A DNA stretch of 64,000 nt from Halorussus halophilus (GCF_008831545.1 NZ_CP044523.1:2108001-2172000), one strand, 5' to 3'. Shown: positions 35,459 to 44,520, counted from the stretch's first letter. Notes: a model not told the origin generated them from the letters alone. Translations and numbers: made by a program.

Positions 35459-36055
35459 TCAGACGCGCGCCAGCAGTTGAATCCAGTCGCCGTCCGACAC
35501 CGATTCGACTCTCAATCCAACGTCCTCGGCCATCACTCGCAGTTGGTCTGACTGGTAGAGTGTGAACTGTCTGGTGTCCTCGTCGTAGCTCTCGCCCTCC
35601 GTCTCGCCGTCGCCACGAGCGACAGAGAGGTAGACGACGCCGCCCGGTCGGACGACGCGGCGGAACCCTGCGAGCGTTTCAGCGGCGTCCTCGCGCGGGA
35701 CGTGGAGGAACGACGCGCAGGCCCACAGGCCGTCGATGGTATTCTCGGCAAGCGCGAGTTGCCGCATGTCCATCCGCGCGAACGAGGCGGCCGGGGCCTC
35801 GGTTCGGGCGACTTCGAGGAACGCTGGCGTAAGGTCCACCCCGACGACTTCGTGGCCGCGCTCTGCGAATGTGGCCGACTCCCAACCGGGACCACAGCCG
35901 ATATCGGCGACTCGGCTAGCGTCGCCACTCGTCGCGTCGTCGAGTGCATCGCAGAACTCCTCGACGAGTTCCTGAATCCCCGACCGGTCGCCGTGGCGCT
36001 CGCGGTACTCTTCGACGACCGATTCGTAGGTTCCGATGGTGTCGGTGTCGGTCAT
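35459..36055 (-). CDS. Class I SAM-dependent methyltransferase
   Basis: A 198-residue protein with the Methyltransf_11/25 fold. SAM motif I is VADIGCGPGWESATFA, motif II VVGVDLTPAFLEVA, and later motifs are LWACASFLHVPRED and FRRVVRPGGVVYLSVARGDGE. The substrate is unknown. It converges on the UspA gene with a six-base gap. Confidence 0.9.
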   Translation of the reverse strand: MTDTDTIGTYESVVEEYRERHGDRSGIQELVEEFCDALDDATSGDASRVADIGCGPGWESATFAERGHEVVGVDLTPAFLEVARTEAPAASFARMDMRQLALAENTIDGLWACASFLHVPREDAAETLAGFRRVVRPGGVVYLSVARGDGETEGESYDEDTRQFTLYQSDQLRVMAEDVGLRVESVSDGDWIQLLARV

Positions 36056-36367
36056 GGTCGGAGTTCGAATGCGAGCGTCAAGAAATTTTACCGACTGCTG
36101 TTACGACGTTGCTCGGTCCTCCCGGACTACCCAGACTGGCGGTGCGCGTGGCCCGCACGACACCGCTGATGGTCACGCTCGCGTCGCTCGCGTGACCACT
36201 CGAAACGTCTATGGAGTGTTGGTCTTGGCTTCGGATTTAAACGTTCGTCCCGAATCCTGTTCGTCAACGAGCGCGGCGCGCAGTGCGCGCCGCGCGTGGA
36301 CTCGTTACTCGCGAAAATCTGGTCGTTCAAAGAATAATACGCTCGCTCCCTCCGGTCGCTCGTGCCT
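36056..36367. other. 312-base gap with two perfect hairpins
   Basis: No gene is seen. A hairpin GGTCACGC/GCGTGACC lies at 36171-36178 with 36190-36197. A very stable one, GCGCGGCGCGC-AGT-GCGCGCCGCGC, lies at 36271-36281 with 36285-36295. The second is embedded in a short flank (AACGAG before, CTCGTT after) that extends the pairing. The region lies between the methyltransferase and the nucleoside phosphorylase end. Confidence 0.8.
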
Positions 36368-37189
36368 TCAGTCCAGACTCATTCCGGCGTGCCACCGGTC
36401 CACGCCCTCCTCGGCTTTCTTCTCGTCCATCTTCGCCAGAATCTTCACCGCGAGGCTGGCCGTCTCGGCGGCGGTGGTCTCGCCTTCGGTCAGGAACTCG
36501 CCGGTCTCGCGGTTGGCGAACACCGAACAGACCGCCCCTGCTCGCAGGCCGTAGATGTTGGCCAGCGTCATGATGGCGCTGGCTTCCATCTCGATGTTGG
36601 CGACGTTCGCGTTCTTGAGATTCTCGATGAGTTCCGTGCTTCCGGCGGCCTCGAAGCCTTCGAATCCGGGGCGACCCTGCCCGGCGTAGAAGCTGTCGGC
36701 GCTCATCGTGATGCCGGTGTGGTAGTCGTAGCCCAGTCGCTCGGCGGCGGCGACGAGCGCCGAGACGACTTCGTGGTCGGCCGTCGCGGGGTAGTCCTCG
36801 CGGACGTATGCGTCGCTGGTGCCTTCTTGGCGAACCCCGCCGGTCGTGATGACGAGGTCGCCGGGTTCCATCTCTGCCTGGAGCGCGCCACAGGACCCGA
36901 CGCGGATGAAGGTGTCCGCACCGACGCGTGCGAGTTCCTCTACGGCGATGGCGGTGGACGGCGCACCGATTCCTGTGGAGGTGACGCTGATGGGCGTCCC
37001 CTCGTACTCGCCCGTCGCGGTGCGGTACTCGCGGTGGTACGCCTTCTCCTCGACGTTCTCCCAGAACGGCGTAATCTTGTCCAGTCGCTCGGGGTTGCCC
37101 GGCAGGAGGACGGCGTTGGCTACGTCGCCTTCGCTCAGTTCCACGTGGTACTGCACTTCGTCGTTGGGGTCTTCGCTGTCGCCAGTCAT
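36368..37189 (-). CDS. udp: Nucleoside phosphorylase (uridine phosphorylase-like)
   Basis: A 273-residue cytoplasmic PNP/UDP-family enzyme that splits nucleosides with phosphate to base and (deoxy)ribose-1-phosphate. The family signature VTSTGIGAPSTAIAVEEL is complete. Others are VLLPGNPERLDKI (phosphate), RVGSCGALQAEM, and NIEMEASAIMTLANIYGLRAG with the ribose-binding Glu and Met. Uridine is the likeliest substrate, but guanosine or adenosine cannot be excluded. A TATA box TTATAAA (37214-37220) about 27 bases upstream supports a leaderless transcript. It belongs with the importer and deaminase nearby. Confidence 0.9.
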   Translation of the reverse strand: MTGDSEDPNDEVQYHVELSEGDVANAVLLPGNPERLDKITPFWENVEEKAYHREYRTATGEYEGTPISVTSTGIGAPSTAIAVEELARVGADTFIRVGSCGALQAEMEPGDLVITTGGVRQEGTSDAYVREDYPATADHEVVSALVAAAERLGYDYHTGITMSADSFYAGQGRPGFEGFEAAGSTELIENLKNANVANIEMEASAIMTLANIYGLRAGAVCSVFANRETGEFLTEGETTAAETASLAVKILAKMDEKKAEEGVDRWHAGMSLD

Positions 37190-37213
37190 GCCCCGAAGTA
37201 GTCCCGGCAGCGG

Positions 37214-37220
37214 TTATAAA
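37214..37220. promoter_or_regulatory. TATA box between udp and the EamA gene
   Basis: TTATAAA is centred about 28 bases upstream of the udp ATG on the minus strand, the distance expected for a leaderless start. It is nearly symmetric and could also serve the divergent EamA gene with a leader of about 40 bases. Confidence 0.5.
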
Positions 37221-37283
37221 GCTTCATCGACGCTCCGGAGGCAAACGGGAACGCTTTCCTCGGTGTCGTGCCGACTAGCGAGC

Positions 37284-38174
37284 GTGTCACGATACCGGGA
37301 CGTGTTCCTGTTCGCTTTCCTCGCCGTCGCGTGGGGCGGCGGCTTCATCGCCATCGAAGCGGGGTTGGAGTCGCTCCCGCCCGTCTTCTTCGCCTCGCTA
37401 CGCTACGACCTCGGCGCGCTCCTGCTGGTCGGCTACGCCGCGGCGACCCGCGACCGATGGCTCCCGCGCACGCGAGACGACTATCTGTCTGTCCTCATCG
37501 TCGGCGCGTTCTTCATCGCCGCGAACAACGCCCTGCTGTTTTTGGGGCAACAACACACGACGGGCGGCGTCGCGGCGGTCCTCTACAGCATGAACCCCGT
37601 GCTGACCGCCGCAATCGCGCCGCTCTTGTTGGCCGACGAGCGACTGTCACGGCTCGGCGTCGTCGGCTTCGCGCTCGGTTTAGTTGGTGTATCGCTCGTC
37701 GTGCGACCCGACCCCGGGAACTTCCTCGCGAGTGCGGTCGGGAAGTTGCTCGTACTCGGCTCTGCGTCGAGCGTGGCGGTCGGGAGCGTCCTGCTTCGCA
37801 AGACGGAACCGACGGCCGACGCGGTTGCGAGAACCGGATGGGCGATGGCACTGGGGTCGTTGGTGATGCACGGCCTGAGCGTCGCTCGCGGCGAGACTGC
37901 CACTCTCGACATCAGCATGGACGCACTGATTCCGCTGGCCTACCTCGTCATCTTCGCCACCGCGGCGGCGTACGTGGTCTACTTCGGCTTGCTGGACCGT
38001 CACGGCCCGGTGGAGATTAATCTGGTCTCCTACGTCGTGCCGATGGTCGCGGCGATTACGGGGTGGGCGCTCCGCGACGAGACGCTGACCGCGGCGACTA
38101 TCGCAGGGTTCGTCGTCATCCTCGCGGGATTCGCCCTGATAAAACGAGAGGCACTGGCGTCGGCGTGGGGTTGA
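37284..38174 (+). CDS. EamA/DMT-superfamily transporter
   Basis: A 296-residue, ten-helix membrane protein with two EamA repeats (about 5-130 and 145-285). Typical segments are AVAWGGGFIAIEAGL, FFIAANNALLFLGQQHTTGGVAAVL and ATAAAYVVYFGLLDRHGPVEINLVSYVVPMVAAITGW-like sequence. A GTG start at 37284 (VSRYRDVFL) is chosen because no ATG lies near the first helix. It is divergent from udp and convergent with cdd, so it interrupts the minus-strand salvage genes. The substrate may be a metabolite or nucleoside, which is unproven. Confidence 0.88.
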   Translation: MSRYRDVFLFAFLAVAWGGGFIAIEAGLESLPPVFFASLRYDLGALLLVGYAAATRDRWLPRTRDDYLSVLIVGAFFIAANNALLFLGQQHTTGGVAAVLYSMNPVLTAAIAPLLLADERLSRLGVVGFALGLVGVSLVVRPDPGNFLASAVGKLLVLGSASSVAVGSVLLRKTEPTADAVARTGWAMALGSLVMHGLSVARGETATLDISMDALIPLAYLVIFATAAAYVVYFGLLDRHGPVEINLVSYVVPMVAAITGWALRDETLTAATIAGFVVILAGFALIKREALASAWG

Positions 38175-38188
38175 GGGAGCTAGGGACC

Positions 38189-38575
38189 TTACTCTAGCAT
38201 CTCTTCGGAGATGGTGTTCGGTAGCAACTCGCCGAGCGTGTACTCGCTGTAGTCGTCGCCCTCGTCACAAATCACGGGCAAATCGTCGTCGCAGAACTCC
38301 GCGAGCGTCTGGCGGCACATCCCGCAGGGCGTGACGCCGTCACGACGCTCGGAACTCACGGCGAGGGCGTCGAACTCGCGGTGGCCCTCCTTGATGGCCT
38401 CGGAGATGGCGACCTCTTCGGCGTGGAGGCTGTTGCTGTAGTTCGCGTTTTCGATGTTACACCCGACGTAGACGGTACCGTCGGCGGTTCTGAGGGCCGC
38501 GCCGACGGGGTAGTCCGAATAGGGCACGTGTGCGTTCTCCTGCACGTCGCGGGCGGTGTCGAGAAGTTCGTCCAT
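38189..38575 (-). CDS. cdd: Cytidine deaminase
   Basis: A 128-residue zinc enzyme that converts cytidine and deoxycytidine to uridine and deoxyuridine. The zinc motifs are complete: LHAEEVAISEAIKEG (His and catalytic Glu) and TPCGMCRQTLAEF (two Cys). SDYPVGAALRTADG near the start is the substrate loop. It is a homotetramer type by length. GAAATAGG at 38600-38607 on the plus strand gives a TATA-like CCTATTTC about 28 bases upstream, so it may have its own promoter. Confidence 0.96.
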   Translation of the reverse strand: MDELLDTARDVQENAHVPYSDYPVGAALRTADGTVYVGCNIENANYSNSLHAEEVAISEAIKEGHREFDALAVSSERRDGVTPCGMCRQTLAEFCDDDLPVICDEGDDYSEYTLGELLPNTISEEMLE

Positions 38576-39301
38576 GGTGTCTCGAAATTGGGTGGTGGCG
38601 AGAAATAGGTCGGGGATTCTGGGTGGGAGTTGGTTTTCGTAGGGTCGGTTTTTGTGGAGTTGGTGTTTTCGGCGCGGCTTCTGCGGGTGACTCTAGAGAG
38701 AAGCAACTAGCTATTTCCGAAACACCCTGTGAGATTCTATTTGACTACTTCTTCGACGCATTCGAGAAGCAGCTAGCTATTCCCGAAACCGATGAGAAAC
38801 CGCCCCGCACCGCGACGGCTCCGCGACGGCCACACACCACCCCAGCCGATTCCTTCTGTCGCTCGTTCCACTCGCTCCGCCACTCATCCCTCGCGCGAGG
38901 TTGGCGCGAGCCCAACCGCGACTCGCGCCAGCGCACGCCGTGACCCACGGACGGTGTCTCGAATTTTCACTGACGAACTGGCGCGCGCGGTCTGGCGGTC
39001 GCGCGAAGCGCGCGACCGCCGCACCGTCCGTGCGAGGGATGAGCGAACGGACGTGAGCGAATCGGCTGGGGAGGCGTGTGGCTCGTGCGGTTGCGGTGCG
39101 GAGCGGTCTCTCCTTTGCACCGGCAATAGTGCTGTTCTCCAGTCAATAACTGCCTAACTCTCGCTTGTAGCACTCAGCAGTTGTAATTCGCGCGCCGATA
39201 GTGCTGTTCTCGTAGCTCACAACAGTCGGAACGCACGTGGTACTCGCTCTTTCTCGAACTCATCACATTGGAGAACCGCAAAAATCAGCAAAAGGCGAGC
39301 C
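38576..39301. repeat. Dispersed hairpin element, copy C, in a 726-base gap
   Basis: No gene is supported here. A 23-base motif AAGCARCTAGCTATTYCCGA(AAC) occurs twice (38701-38723 and 38767-38789). The conserved arm (about 38763-38900) leads into the hairpin TGGCGCGAG/CTCGCGCCA (38902-38910 with 38922-38930), then an 11-base outer stem (38946-38956 with 39022-39032) enclosing a 12-base perfect hairpin (38994-39005 with 39009-39020). An inverted, diverged arm follows (about 39034-39115, TCGGCTGGGGAGGCGTGTGG). The element thus looks like a fold-back unit of about 350 bases. It separates cdd from the importer genes. Confidence 0.78.
39126..39211. repeat. Direct repeat pair downstream of the element
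   Basis: ATAGTGCTGTTCTC occurs at 39126-39139 and exactly again at 39198-39211. Between them is a partly complementary stretch containing TAGCACTCAGCAG. The pair lies at the boundary of the fold-back element and could be a trace of duplication on insertion. Confidence 0.6.
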
Positions 39302-40408
39302 TCATTCCTCGCCCGATTCGTAGTACTCGCCCGCCGCTTCCGGAATCTGGGTGCGGCCCACGAGCGCCAAGACGATGATGACGGTGACGTACGGAATCGT
39401 CTGGATGAGCGAACTCGGCACGCCCAACCCGTGCAGACGCAACTGAAGCGCGTCGAGCGTCGAGAACAGCATCGACGCGCCGAACGCACCGAACGGGTTG
39501 TAGTTGCCAAACAGGTACGCCACGATGGCGATGAAGCCACGTCCGTTGACGGTGCCGCCGCCGACGAAGTTGCCGGTGCCGGTCCCAAGGGTGAGTCCCG
39601 CGCCGCCGATGCCCGAGAGGACACCGGAGAGCAGGACCGCCGAGTATCGGACTCGGCGGACGCTCACACCCGCCGTGTCGAGTGCCTTCGGGTTCTCGCC
39701 GCTCGCGCGGACCCACCGACCGAACGGCGTCCGGAAGAGCGCGTACCACGATATCGGCACCGCGAACAGCATCATGAACACCGTCGGCGAAGCGTTGAAC
39801 AACACGTCGCCGAAGTACGGAATCTCCGAGAGCAGCGGCACCGTCCAGTTGTCGAAGGTGCCGACGCTCGGGGTGTTCGGTCGGTTGTAGACGACCTTCG
39901 CGCCGAACGGCGCGAGACCGAGCGCGATGAGCCAGACGGCGAGTCCGGCGATAATCTGGTCGGCCTTGAACTCGATGCAGACGACTGCGAACAGCAGTGC
40001 GAGGAGCGTACTCGACAGGATGCCTGCCGCGAACCCGAGCCAGATGTTCCCGATTGGGACTGTTCCGAGACCGGGTACGACGACACTGACGAGTGCTTGG
40101 CCCGCACCGAGCATGTCGGTGGCCAGCACGCCGACGAACGCGGCGATTATCAACAGGCCTTCGAGGCCGATGTTGATGACGCCGCTCTTCTCGGCGAAGA
40201 TGCCACCGAGTGCCGCGAAGACGATGGGCACCGAGAGTCGGAGCGCGGAGCTAACCGTACTCTGGCTGACCGCGCGGTTGAGGACGATGCCAGCGATGGA
40301 ACCGGGGAAGATGAGACCGCCGATTGCGACGAGGACGACTAAGCCACCGGCCGCTCCGGCCAGCGCGTAGCGAATCGTCTCGCGGTCGAGCGCGCTACGG
40401 TCGATCAT
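39302..40408 (-). CDS. Nucleoside-type ABC importer, permease 2
   Basis: A 368-residue BPD_transp_2 permease with about ten helices. The family signature is in FGRWVRASGENPKALDTAGVSVRRVRY (cytoplasmic coupling region) and GRGFIAIVAYLFGNYNPFGAFG. GVINIGLEGLLIIAAFVGVL is typical of the BmpC/NupQ type that imports nucleosides. It overlaps permease 1 by 4 bases and is the last gene of the importer operon. Confidence 0.93.
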   Translation of the reverse strand: MIDRSALDRETIRYALAGAAGGLVVLVAIGGLIFPGSIAGIVLNRAVSQSTVSSALRLSVPIVFAALGGIFAEKSGVINIGLEGLLIIAAFVGVLATDMLGAGQALVSVVVPGLGTVPIGNIWLGFAAGILSSTLLALLFAVVCIEFKADQIIAGLAVWLIALGLAPFGAKVVYNRPNTPSVGTFDNWTVPLLSEIPYFGDVLFNASPTVFMMLFAVPISWYALFRTPFGRWVRASGENPKALDTAGVSVRRVRYSAVLLSGVLSGIGGAGLTLGTGTGNFVGGGTVNGRGFIAIVAYLFGNYNPFGAFGASMLFSTLDALQLRLHGLGVPSSLIQTIPYVTVIIVLALVGRTQIPEAAGEYYESGEE

Positions 40409-41673
40409 TCCTCGTCACCTCCTTCGCCGCCGTCCGTCGCAACTGGTGCAGACTGCTCGCTTTCGGCACTCGGAAGACGCTCGCCGAGCATCCGGAAGAA
40501 CTCCGGCATGGCGACGAACAGGATGATGAGGCCCCGAAGGACCCCAGAGAGTTCTTGGGGAACGCCCCCAGCGAACTGCACCGCCAGCGACCCGCTCTTC
40601 AGCACGCCGAACAGCAGTGCCGCAATCGGCACGCCCAGTGGGTTGTTACCCGCGAGGATGGAGACGGTGATGCCGTCGAAGCCGTACGACGGCACGCCGA
40701 CCTGATAGCTGCCGATGGCCATCAGCACCCAGACGGCACCGCCGATGCCAGCGAGCGCGCCCGACAGCGCCATGCTGGTCACCATCGTCTGGTCGGCATC
40801 GACGCCACCGTACTCCGCGGCTTCCGGTTGCAGGCCGCTCGTCCGCAGGTCGTAGCCGAGCGACGTGCGTTCGAGCAACAGCCACGCGCCGCCCGCGAGC
40901 GCGAGTCCGAGGACGAGCGCGAGCAACGAGAAGCCACTGCCTTCGCCGAAGAGAATCGGTTGCAACTGTGCGAATCCGGGGACAGACCTGGTCTGGACGA
41001 CCTGACTCCCCGGGTTCTGGAAGTGGTACTTCGTGAGGTAGAACGCTACCTGCGTAGCGATGAAGTTGAGCATGATGGTGGTGATGACCTCGTTCGCGTC
41101 GGCGTACGCCTTGAGCGCACCGGGGAGCGCGCCGTAGAGGCCGCCGACGATAGCGCCGACGAGCAGTGCGAACGGGATGACGACTATCGAACCGACGAGA
41201 CCCGCAGGGAGAATCGGTGCAACAGTGACAGTAGCGAGCGCGCTCGCGAGCGCGCCGAGTACCAGTTGACCCTGCGTCCCGATGTTGAACATCCCACCGC
41301 GGAACGCGATGGCGACCGAGAGCCCGGTGAACACGAGCAGCGTCGTCTCTTTCAGCGTGAGACTGAAGCTGAAGTTCGTGGGGTTCGACAGAATGTCGCC
41401 GAACGCGCCGGTAAACAGCGTGACGTAGACGTTCACGGGGTCGTAACAGATTGGTTCGCCGAACGCCTGCAACGTAATCGAGAGCGTCGCACCGAACAGC
41501 GGGATGTCGATAGTCGCTGGCGCGCCACAGGTCGCCATCCACCCGGCCGCGAGGATGACGCCCGCGCCGACGACGATAGAGAGCGCGAGCGCCGCGACGC
41601 TGATGAACAGTCGCTCGGCCGCCGAGGTCCCGGCGAATCGTCGCAGTACGTCGCGCCACGAGTCGCCGTTCAT
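40405..41673 (-). CDS. Nucleoside-type ABC importer, permease 1
   Basis: A 422-residue BPD_transp_2 permease, the longer partner. A first hydrophobic part and large external loop (about 50-110, with ICYDPVNVYV) precede the core: GGMFNIGTQGQLVLGALAS, ALPGALKAYADANEVITTIMLNFIA, TSLGYDLRTSGLQPEAAEYGGVDADQT and a C-terminal SGVLRGLIILFVAMPEFFR. This matches NupP/YufP-like subunits. It overlaps both neighbours by 4 bases. Confidence 0.93.
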   Translation of the reverse strand: MNGDSWRDVLRRFAGTSAAERLFISVAALALSIVVGAGVILAAGWMATCGAPATIDIPLFGATLSITLQAFGEPICYDPVNVYVTLFTGAFGDILSNPTNFSFSLTLKETTLLVFTGLSVAIAFRGGMFNIGTQGQLVLGALASALATVTVAPILPAGLVGSIVVIPFALLVGAIVGGLYGALPGALKAYADANEVITTIMLNFIATQVAFYLTKYHFQNPGSQVVQTRSVPGFAQLQPILFGEGSGFSLLALVLGLALAGGAWLLLERTSLGYDLRTSGLQPEAAEYGGVDADQTMVTSMALSGALAGIGGAVWVLMAIGSYQVGVPSYGFDGITVSILAGNNPLGVPIAALLFGVLKSGSLAVQFAGGVPQELSGVLRGLIILFVAMPEFFRMLGERLPSAESEQSAPVATDGGEGGDEE

Positions 41674-43286
41674 GTCGAGCCTCCTTCGGTGGAGACGGTC
41701 GAATCGGTGGACTCGGCGGAATCACCCGATTCGGCCGAGTTGGCCGATTCCGCGGAATCCGCGGACTTCTCGTCGGGATACTCGCCCGCCATCAGCAGGC
41801 CGAGTTCCTCTTCGGTCGTCGTCTCGGGATCCACGACGTCCATGATTTCGCCGCCGTGCATCACCGCCAAGCGGTCCGAGAGTCCCTGCACCTCGTCGAG
41901 ATTCGAAGAGACGAGCAGGACGCCTTCGCCGTCGTCGCGCAGGTCAAGTAGTCGTTCGTGGATGAACTCCGTCGAGCCGATGTCCACCCCGCGCGTGGGG
42001 TGGGTCGCAACCACCAAGTTGGGGTCGCGCTCGAACTCGCGGCCGACGATGAACTTCTGCTGGTTGCCACCCGAGAGTGCCTCGGACTTCGCGTCCGGGT
42101 TCGGGGGCCGCACGTCGTAACCCTCGATGACGTCCTCGGTGTGGTTGCGCGTCTCTCCCCAGTCGATACGGCCGCCTTCGGCGAATTCATCGGAGTGTTG
42201 GCTCCCGAGGAGCGCGTTCTCCACGAGGTCGAAGTCCATGACGAGACCGCGTTCGTGGCGGTCCTCCGGGATGTAGGCCATCCCCGCGTCGATGCGCTCG
42301 CGCCGGGACAGGGTCGAAACGTCTTCACCGAGGTAGTCTATTTGACCGGACTCGGGCAGTCGCAGTCCCGTAATCGCCTCGATGAGTTCTGACTGGCCGT
42401 TCCCGTCCACGCCAGCGATGCCGAACACTTCGCCCTCGCGGACCTCGAAGTCAACGTCGGAGACCGCTTCGATGTCGCGCTCGTCGGTGACGACGAGGTC
42501 GTCCACGGAGAGAACGGTGTCTCCGGGATTGCTCTCGTCCTTCTCGACTTCGAGGAGTACCTCCCGGCCGACCATGAGTTCCGCGAGTTCCTCGCGGGTG
42601 GTCTCGTCAGCCTTGACAGTACCGACGTTCTCGCCGTCCCGCAGAATCGTGATGTCGTCTGCGGCGTGCATCGCCTCGCCGAGTTTGTGCGTGATGAAGA
42701 TAATCGTCTTGCCCTGGTCGGTGAGTTCCTCGATGACTTCCAGCAAGTCCTCGACCTCTTGGGGCGTGAGTACAGCGGTCGGTTCGTCCAGAATCAGTAC
42801 GTCGGCACCACGGTAGAGTGCCTTCAAAATCTCGACCCGTTGTTGGACGCCGACGCTGACCTCTTCGATGGTCGCATCCGGGTCCACGTCGAAGCCGTAG
42901 CGTTGGCTCAACTCGCGTACTTCGCGGCGGGCACGGTCGTGGTCGGCGACGAGGCCGCCCCACTTGCGCGGTTCGTTCCCGAGGACGATGTTCTCCGCGA
43001 CCGTCATCGGGTCCACGAGCATGAAGTGCTGGTGAATCATCCCGACGCCCGCGTCGATGGCGTCGCGTGGCGAGTCGAAGTCCTGTTCCTCGCCGCCGAC
43101 CGACACGGTTCCTTCGGTCGGTTCGTAGAGGCCGTAGAGGACGTTCATCAACGTCGTCTTGCCCGCCCCGTTCTCGCCGAGGAGCGCGTGGACGGTGCCT
43201 TCCTCGACGACGAGGTCTACGTCGTCGTTCGCCACGACGCCGGGAAACCGCTTCGTGATTCCATCTAAGTGAACTGCGTTACTCAT
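41670..43286 (-). CDS. Nucleoside-type ABC importer, duplicated ATP-binding protein
   Basis: A 538-residue ATPase with two domains. Domain 1 has GENGAGKTTLMNVLYGL, SVGVQQRVEILKAL and VLILDEPTAVLTPQE. Domain 2 has the degenerate Walker A GVDGNGQSELIEAI, as usual in RbsA/YufO-like proteins, then ALSGGNQQKFIVGRE and VVATHPTRGVDIGS. A C-terminal tail of about 35 residues repeats SADSAES and NSAESG. The start at 43286 (MSNAVHLDG) is the family start. It is energised from the cytoplasm and pairs with the two permeases. Confidence 0.94.
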   Translation of the reverse strand: MSNAVHLDGITKRFPGVVANDDVDLVVEEGTVHALLGENGAGKTTLMNVLYGLYEPTEGTVSVGGEEQDFDSPRDAIDAGVGMIHQHFMLVDPMTVAENIVLGNEPRKWGGLVADHDRARREVRELSQRYGFDVDPDATIEEVSVGVQQRVEILKALYRGADVLILDEPTAVLTPQEVEDLLEVIEELTDQGKTIIFITHKLGEAMHAADDITILRDGENVGTVKADETTREELAELMVGREVLLEVEKDESNPGDTVLSVDDLVVTDERDIEAVSDVDFEVREGEVFGIAGVDGNGQSELIEAITGLRLPESGQIDYLGEDVSTLSRRERIDAGMAYIPEDRHERGLVMDFDLVENALLGSQHSDEFAEGGRIDWGETRNHTEDVIEGYDVRPPNPDAKSEALSGGNQQKFIVGREFERDPNLVVATHPTRGVDIGSTEFIHERLLDLRDDGEGVLLVSSNLDEVQGLSDRLAVMHGGEIMDVVDPETTTEEELGLLMAGEYPDEKSADSAESANSAESGDSAESTDSTVSTEGGST

Positions 43287-43340
43287 AAATACGTTCCCCA
43301 CTCGAAAGGTGTCACGCCGTGACAATTCATGTGGCCGTCC

Positions 43341-44495
43341 CTACTGGGGCTTCGTCGGCACACTAATGTCGCCGTCGATTATCTTCTGGCGAGACTGCGA
43401 GATGCCGTCCTTGACTTCCTGCGGGATGTCGGAGCCGAGGCTCTGCCCGTAGACGCAGGCGACGCCGTCTTTTTCGAGGCCGAGTGCCTGCACGCCGCCA
43501 CCGTTGTAGTTGCCATTGACCTTGTTATCGATGGACTTGTAAACCGCGTTGTCCACGCGCTTGACCATGCTCGCGAGGATGACGTCCTTGTAGCTCGGTT
43601 CGCTACGCGACTGGTCTGCGTCCACGCCGACTGCGAAGCGGCCTTCCTGCTGGGCCGCCTTGAAGACGCCGAGACCGGTCGCACCGGCCGCGTGGTAGAC
43701 GATGTCCGCGCCGTTCTGGTACATCGACAGCGCGGCCTCCTTGCCTTTCGAGGGGTCGCCGAACGAACCGGTGTAGGTCACGTCCACCGACACGTCGGAG
43801 TTGGCGTGCGCGACGCCTTTCTCGAAGCCAGCCTGGAACTTCTCGATGAGCGGGACCTTCACACCGCCGACGAAGCCGACCTTCGTCTCGCTCGATGCGG
43901 TCGCTCCGGCACCGGCACTGAAGTCGCGCGTCGTCAGCATGCTGGCGAGTTGGCCGACGAGGAACGACCCCTGATGCTCTTTGAACGTGTAGTTGGCGAC
44001 GTTGGACTGCTCGACGACGGAGTCAACGAGCATGAAGTCCTGGTCCGAGAAGTTCTTCGAGTTCGCCTTGAGCGCTTCAGTCTGGGCGTAGCCGATGCAA
44101 CAGATGAGGTCGAACTTGTTCTGGGACGCGAACCGTCGCTGGAGCGTCTTGAAGTCCGACTGCTGTTGTGGCTGGGCGTTCTGGAAGGTGATGCCCATCT
44201 CCTCCTCCGCGCGCTTGACGCCCTTGTTCGCCATGTCGTTGAACGACTTGTCGCCGAGACCGCCGAGCGCGTACACCATGCCGACGTTGAGGTCTGCGTT
44301 GGCCTCGCCGCCACTCGTCGTCGAGTCGTCGGTCGTTCCCGACGCGTCCGTCGTGCCGGACGATCCGCTGGTCGTCTCTTCCGTCGTGGTGTCGCTCCCG
44401 CCGGAGCCGTTGAGACTGATACAACCAGAGAGTGCGCCTACGCCGACCGCACCACCGGTCAGTTTAAGAAACGTACGTCTGTCACTGTTGGACAT
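43341..44495 (-). CDS. BMP-family substrate-binding lipoprotein (nucleoside importer)
   Basis: A 384-residue lipoprotein with a Tat signal (SNSDRRTFLKLTGGA) and lipobox LSGC at about 28-31. A Thr/Ser/Gly linker precedes the BMP domain: VGMVYALGGLGDKSFNDMANKGV, ICCIGYAQTEAL, VGFVGGVKVPLIEKFQAGFEKGV and VYHAAGATGLGVFKAAQQ. BMP proteins bind purine or pyrimidine nucleosides; the Asp and Phe in GDKSFND are typical ligand contacts. It is the first gene of the importer operon. TTTATCAG (44521-44528) about 27-30 bases upstream is a good TATA box. Confidence 0.95.
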   Translation of the reverse strand: MSNSDRRTFLKLTGGAVGVGALSGCISLNGSGGSDTTTEETTSGSSGTTDASGTTDDSTTSGGEANADLNVGMVYALGGLGDKSFNDMANKGVKRAEEEMGITFQNAQPQQQSDFKTLQRRFASQNKFDLICCIGYAQTEALKANSKNFSDQDFMLVDSVVEQSNVANYTFKEHQGSFLVGQLASMLTTRDFSAGAGATASSETKVGFVGGVKVPLIEKFQAGFEKGVAHANSDVSVDVTYTGSFGDPSKGKEAALSMYQNGADIVYHAAGATGLGVFKAAQQEGRFAVGVDADQSRSEPSYKDVILASMVKRVDNAVYKSIDNKVNGNYNGGGVQALGLEKDGVACVYGQSLGSDIPQEVKDGISQSRQKIIDGDISVPTKPQ

Positions 44496-44520
44496 TGTAG
44501 GCGAAAGATACGAACAGCTC

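Noticed and set aside
40324-42120. A long plus-strand frame opposite the ABC permease genes
   Set aside because: It is low-complexity and charged, and covers three well-supported minus-strand genes.
41670-43286. Loss of ATPase function through the missing Lys in the second Walker A
   Set aside because: A degenerate second site is normal for this duplicated ATPase type; the first site is intact.
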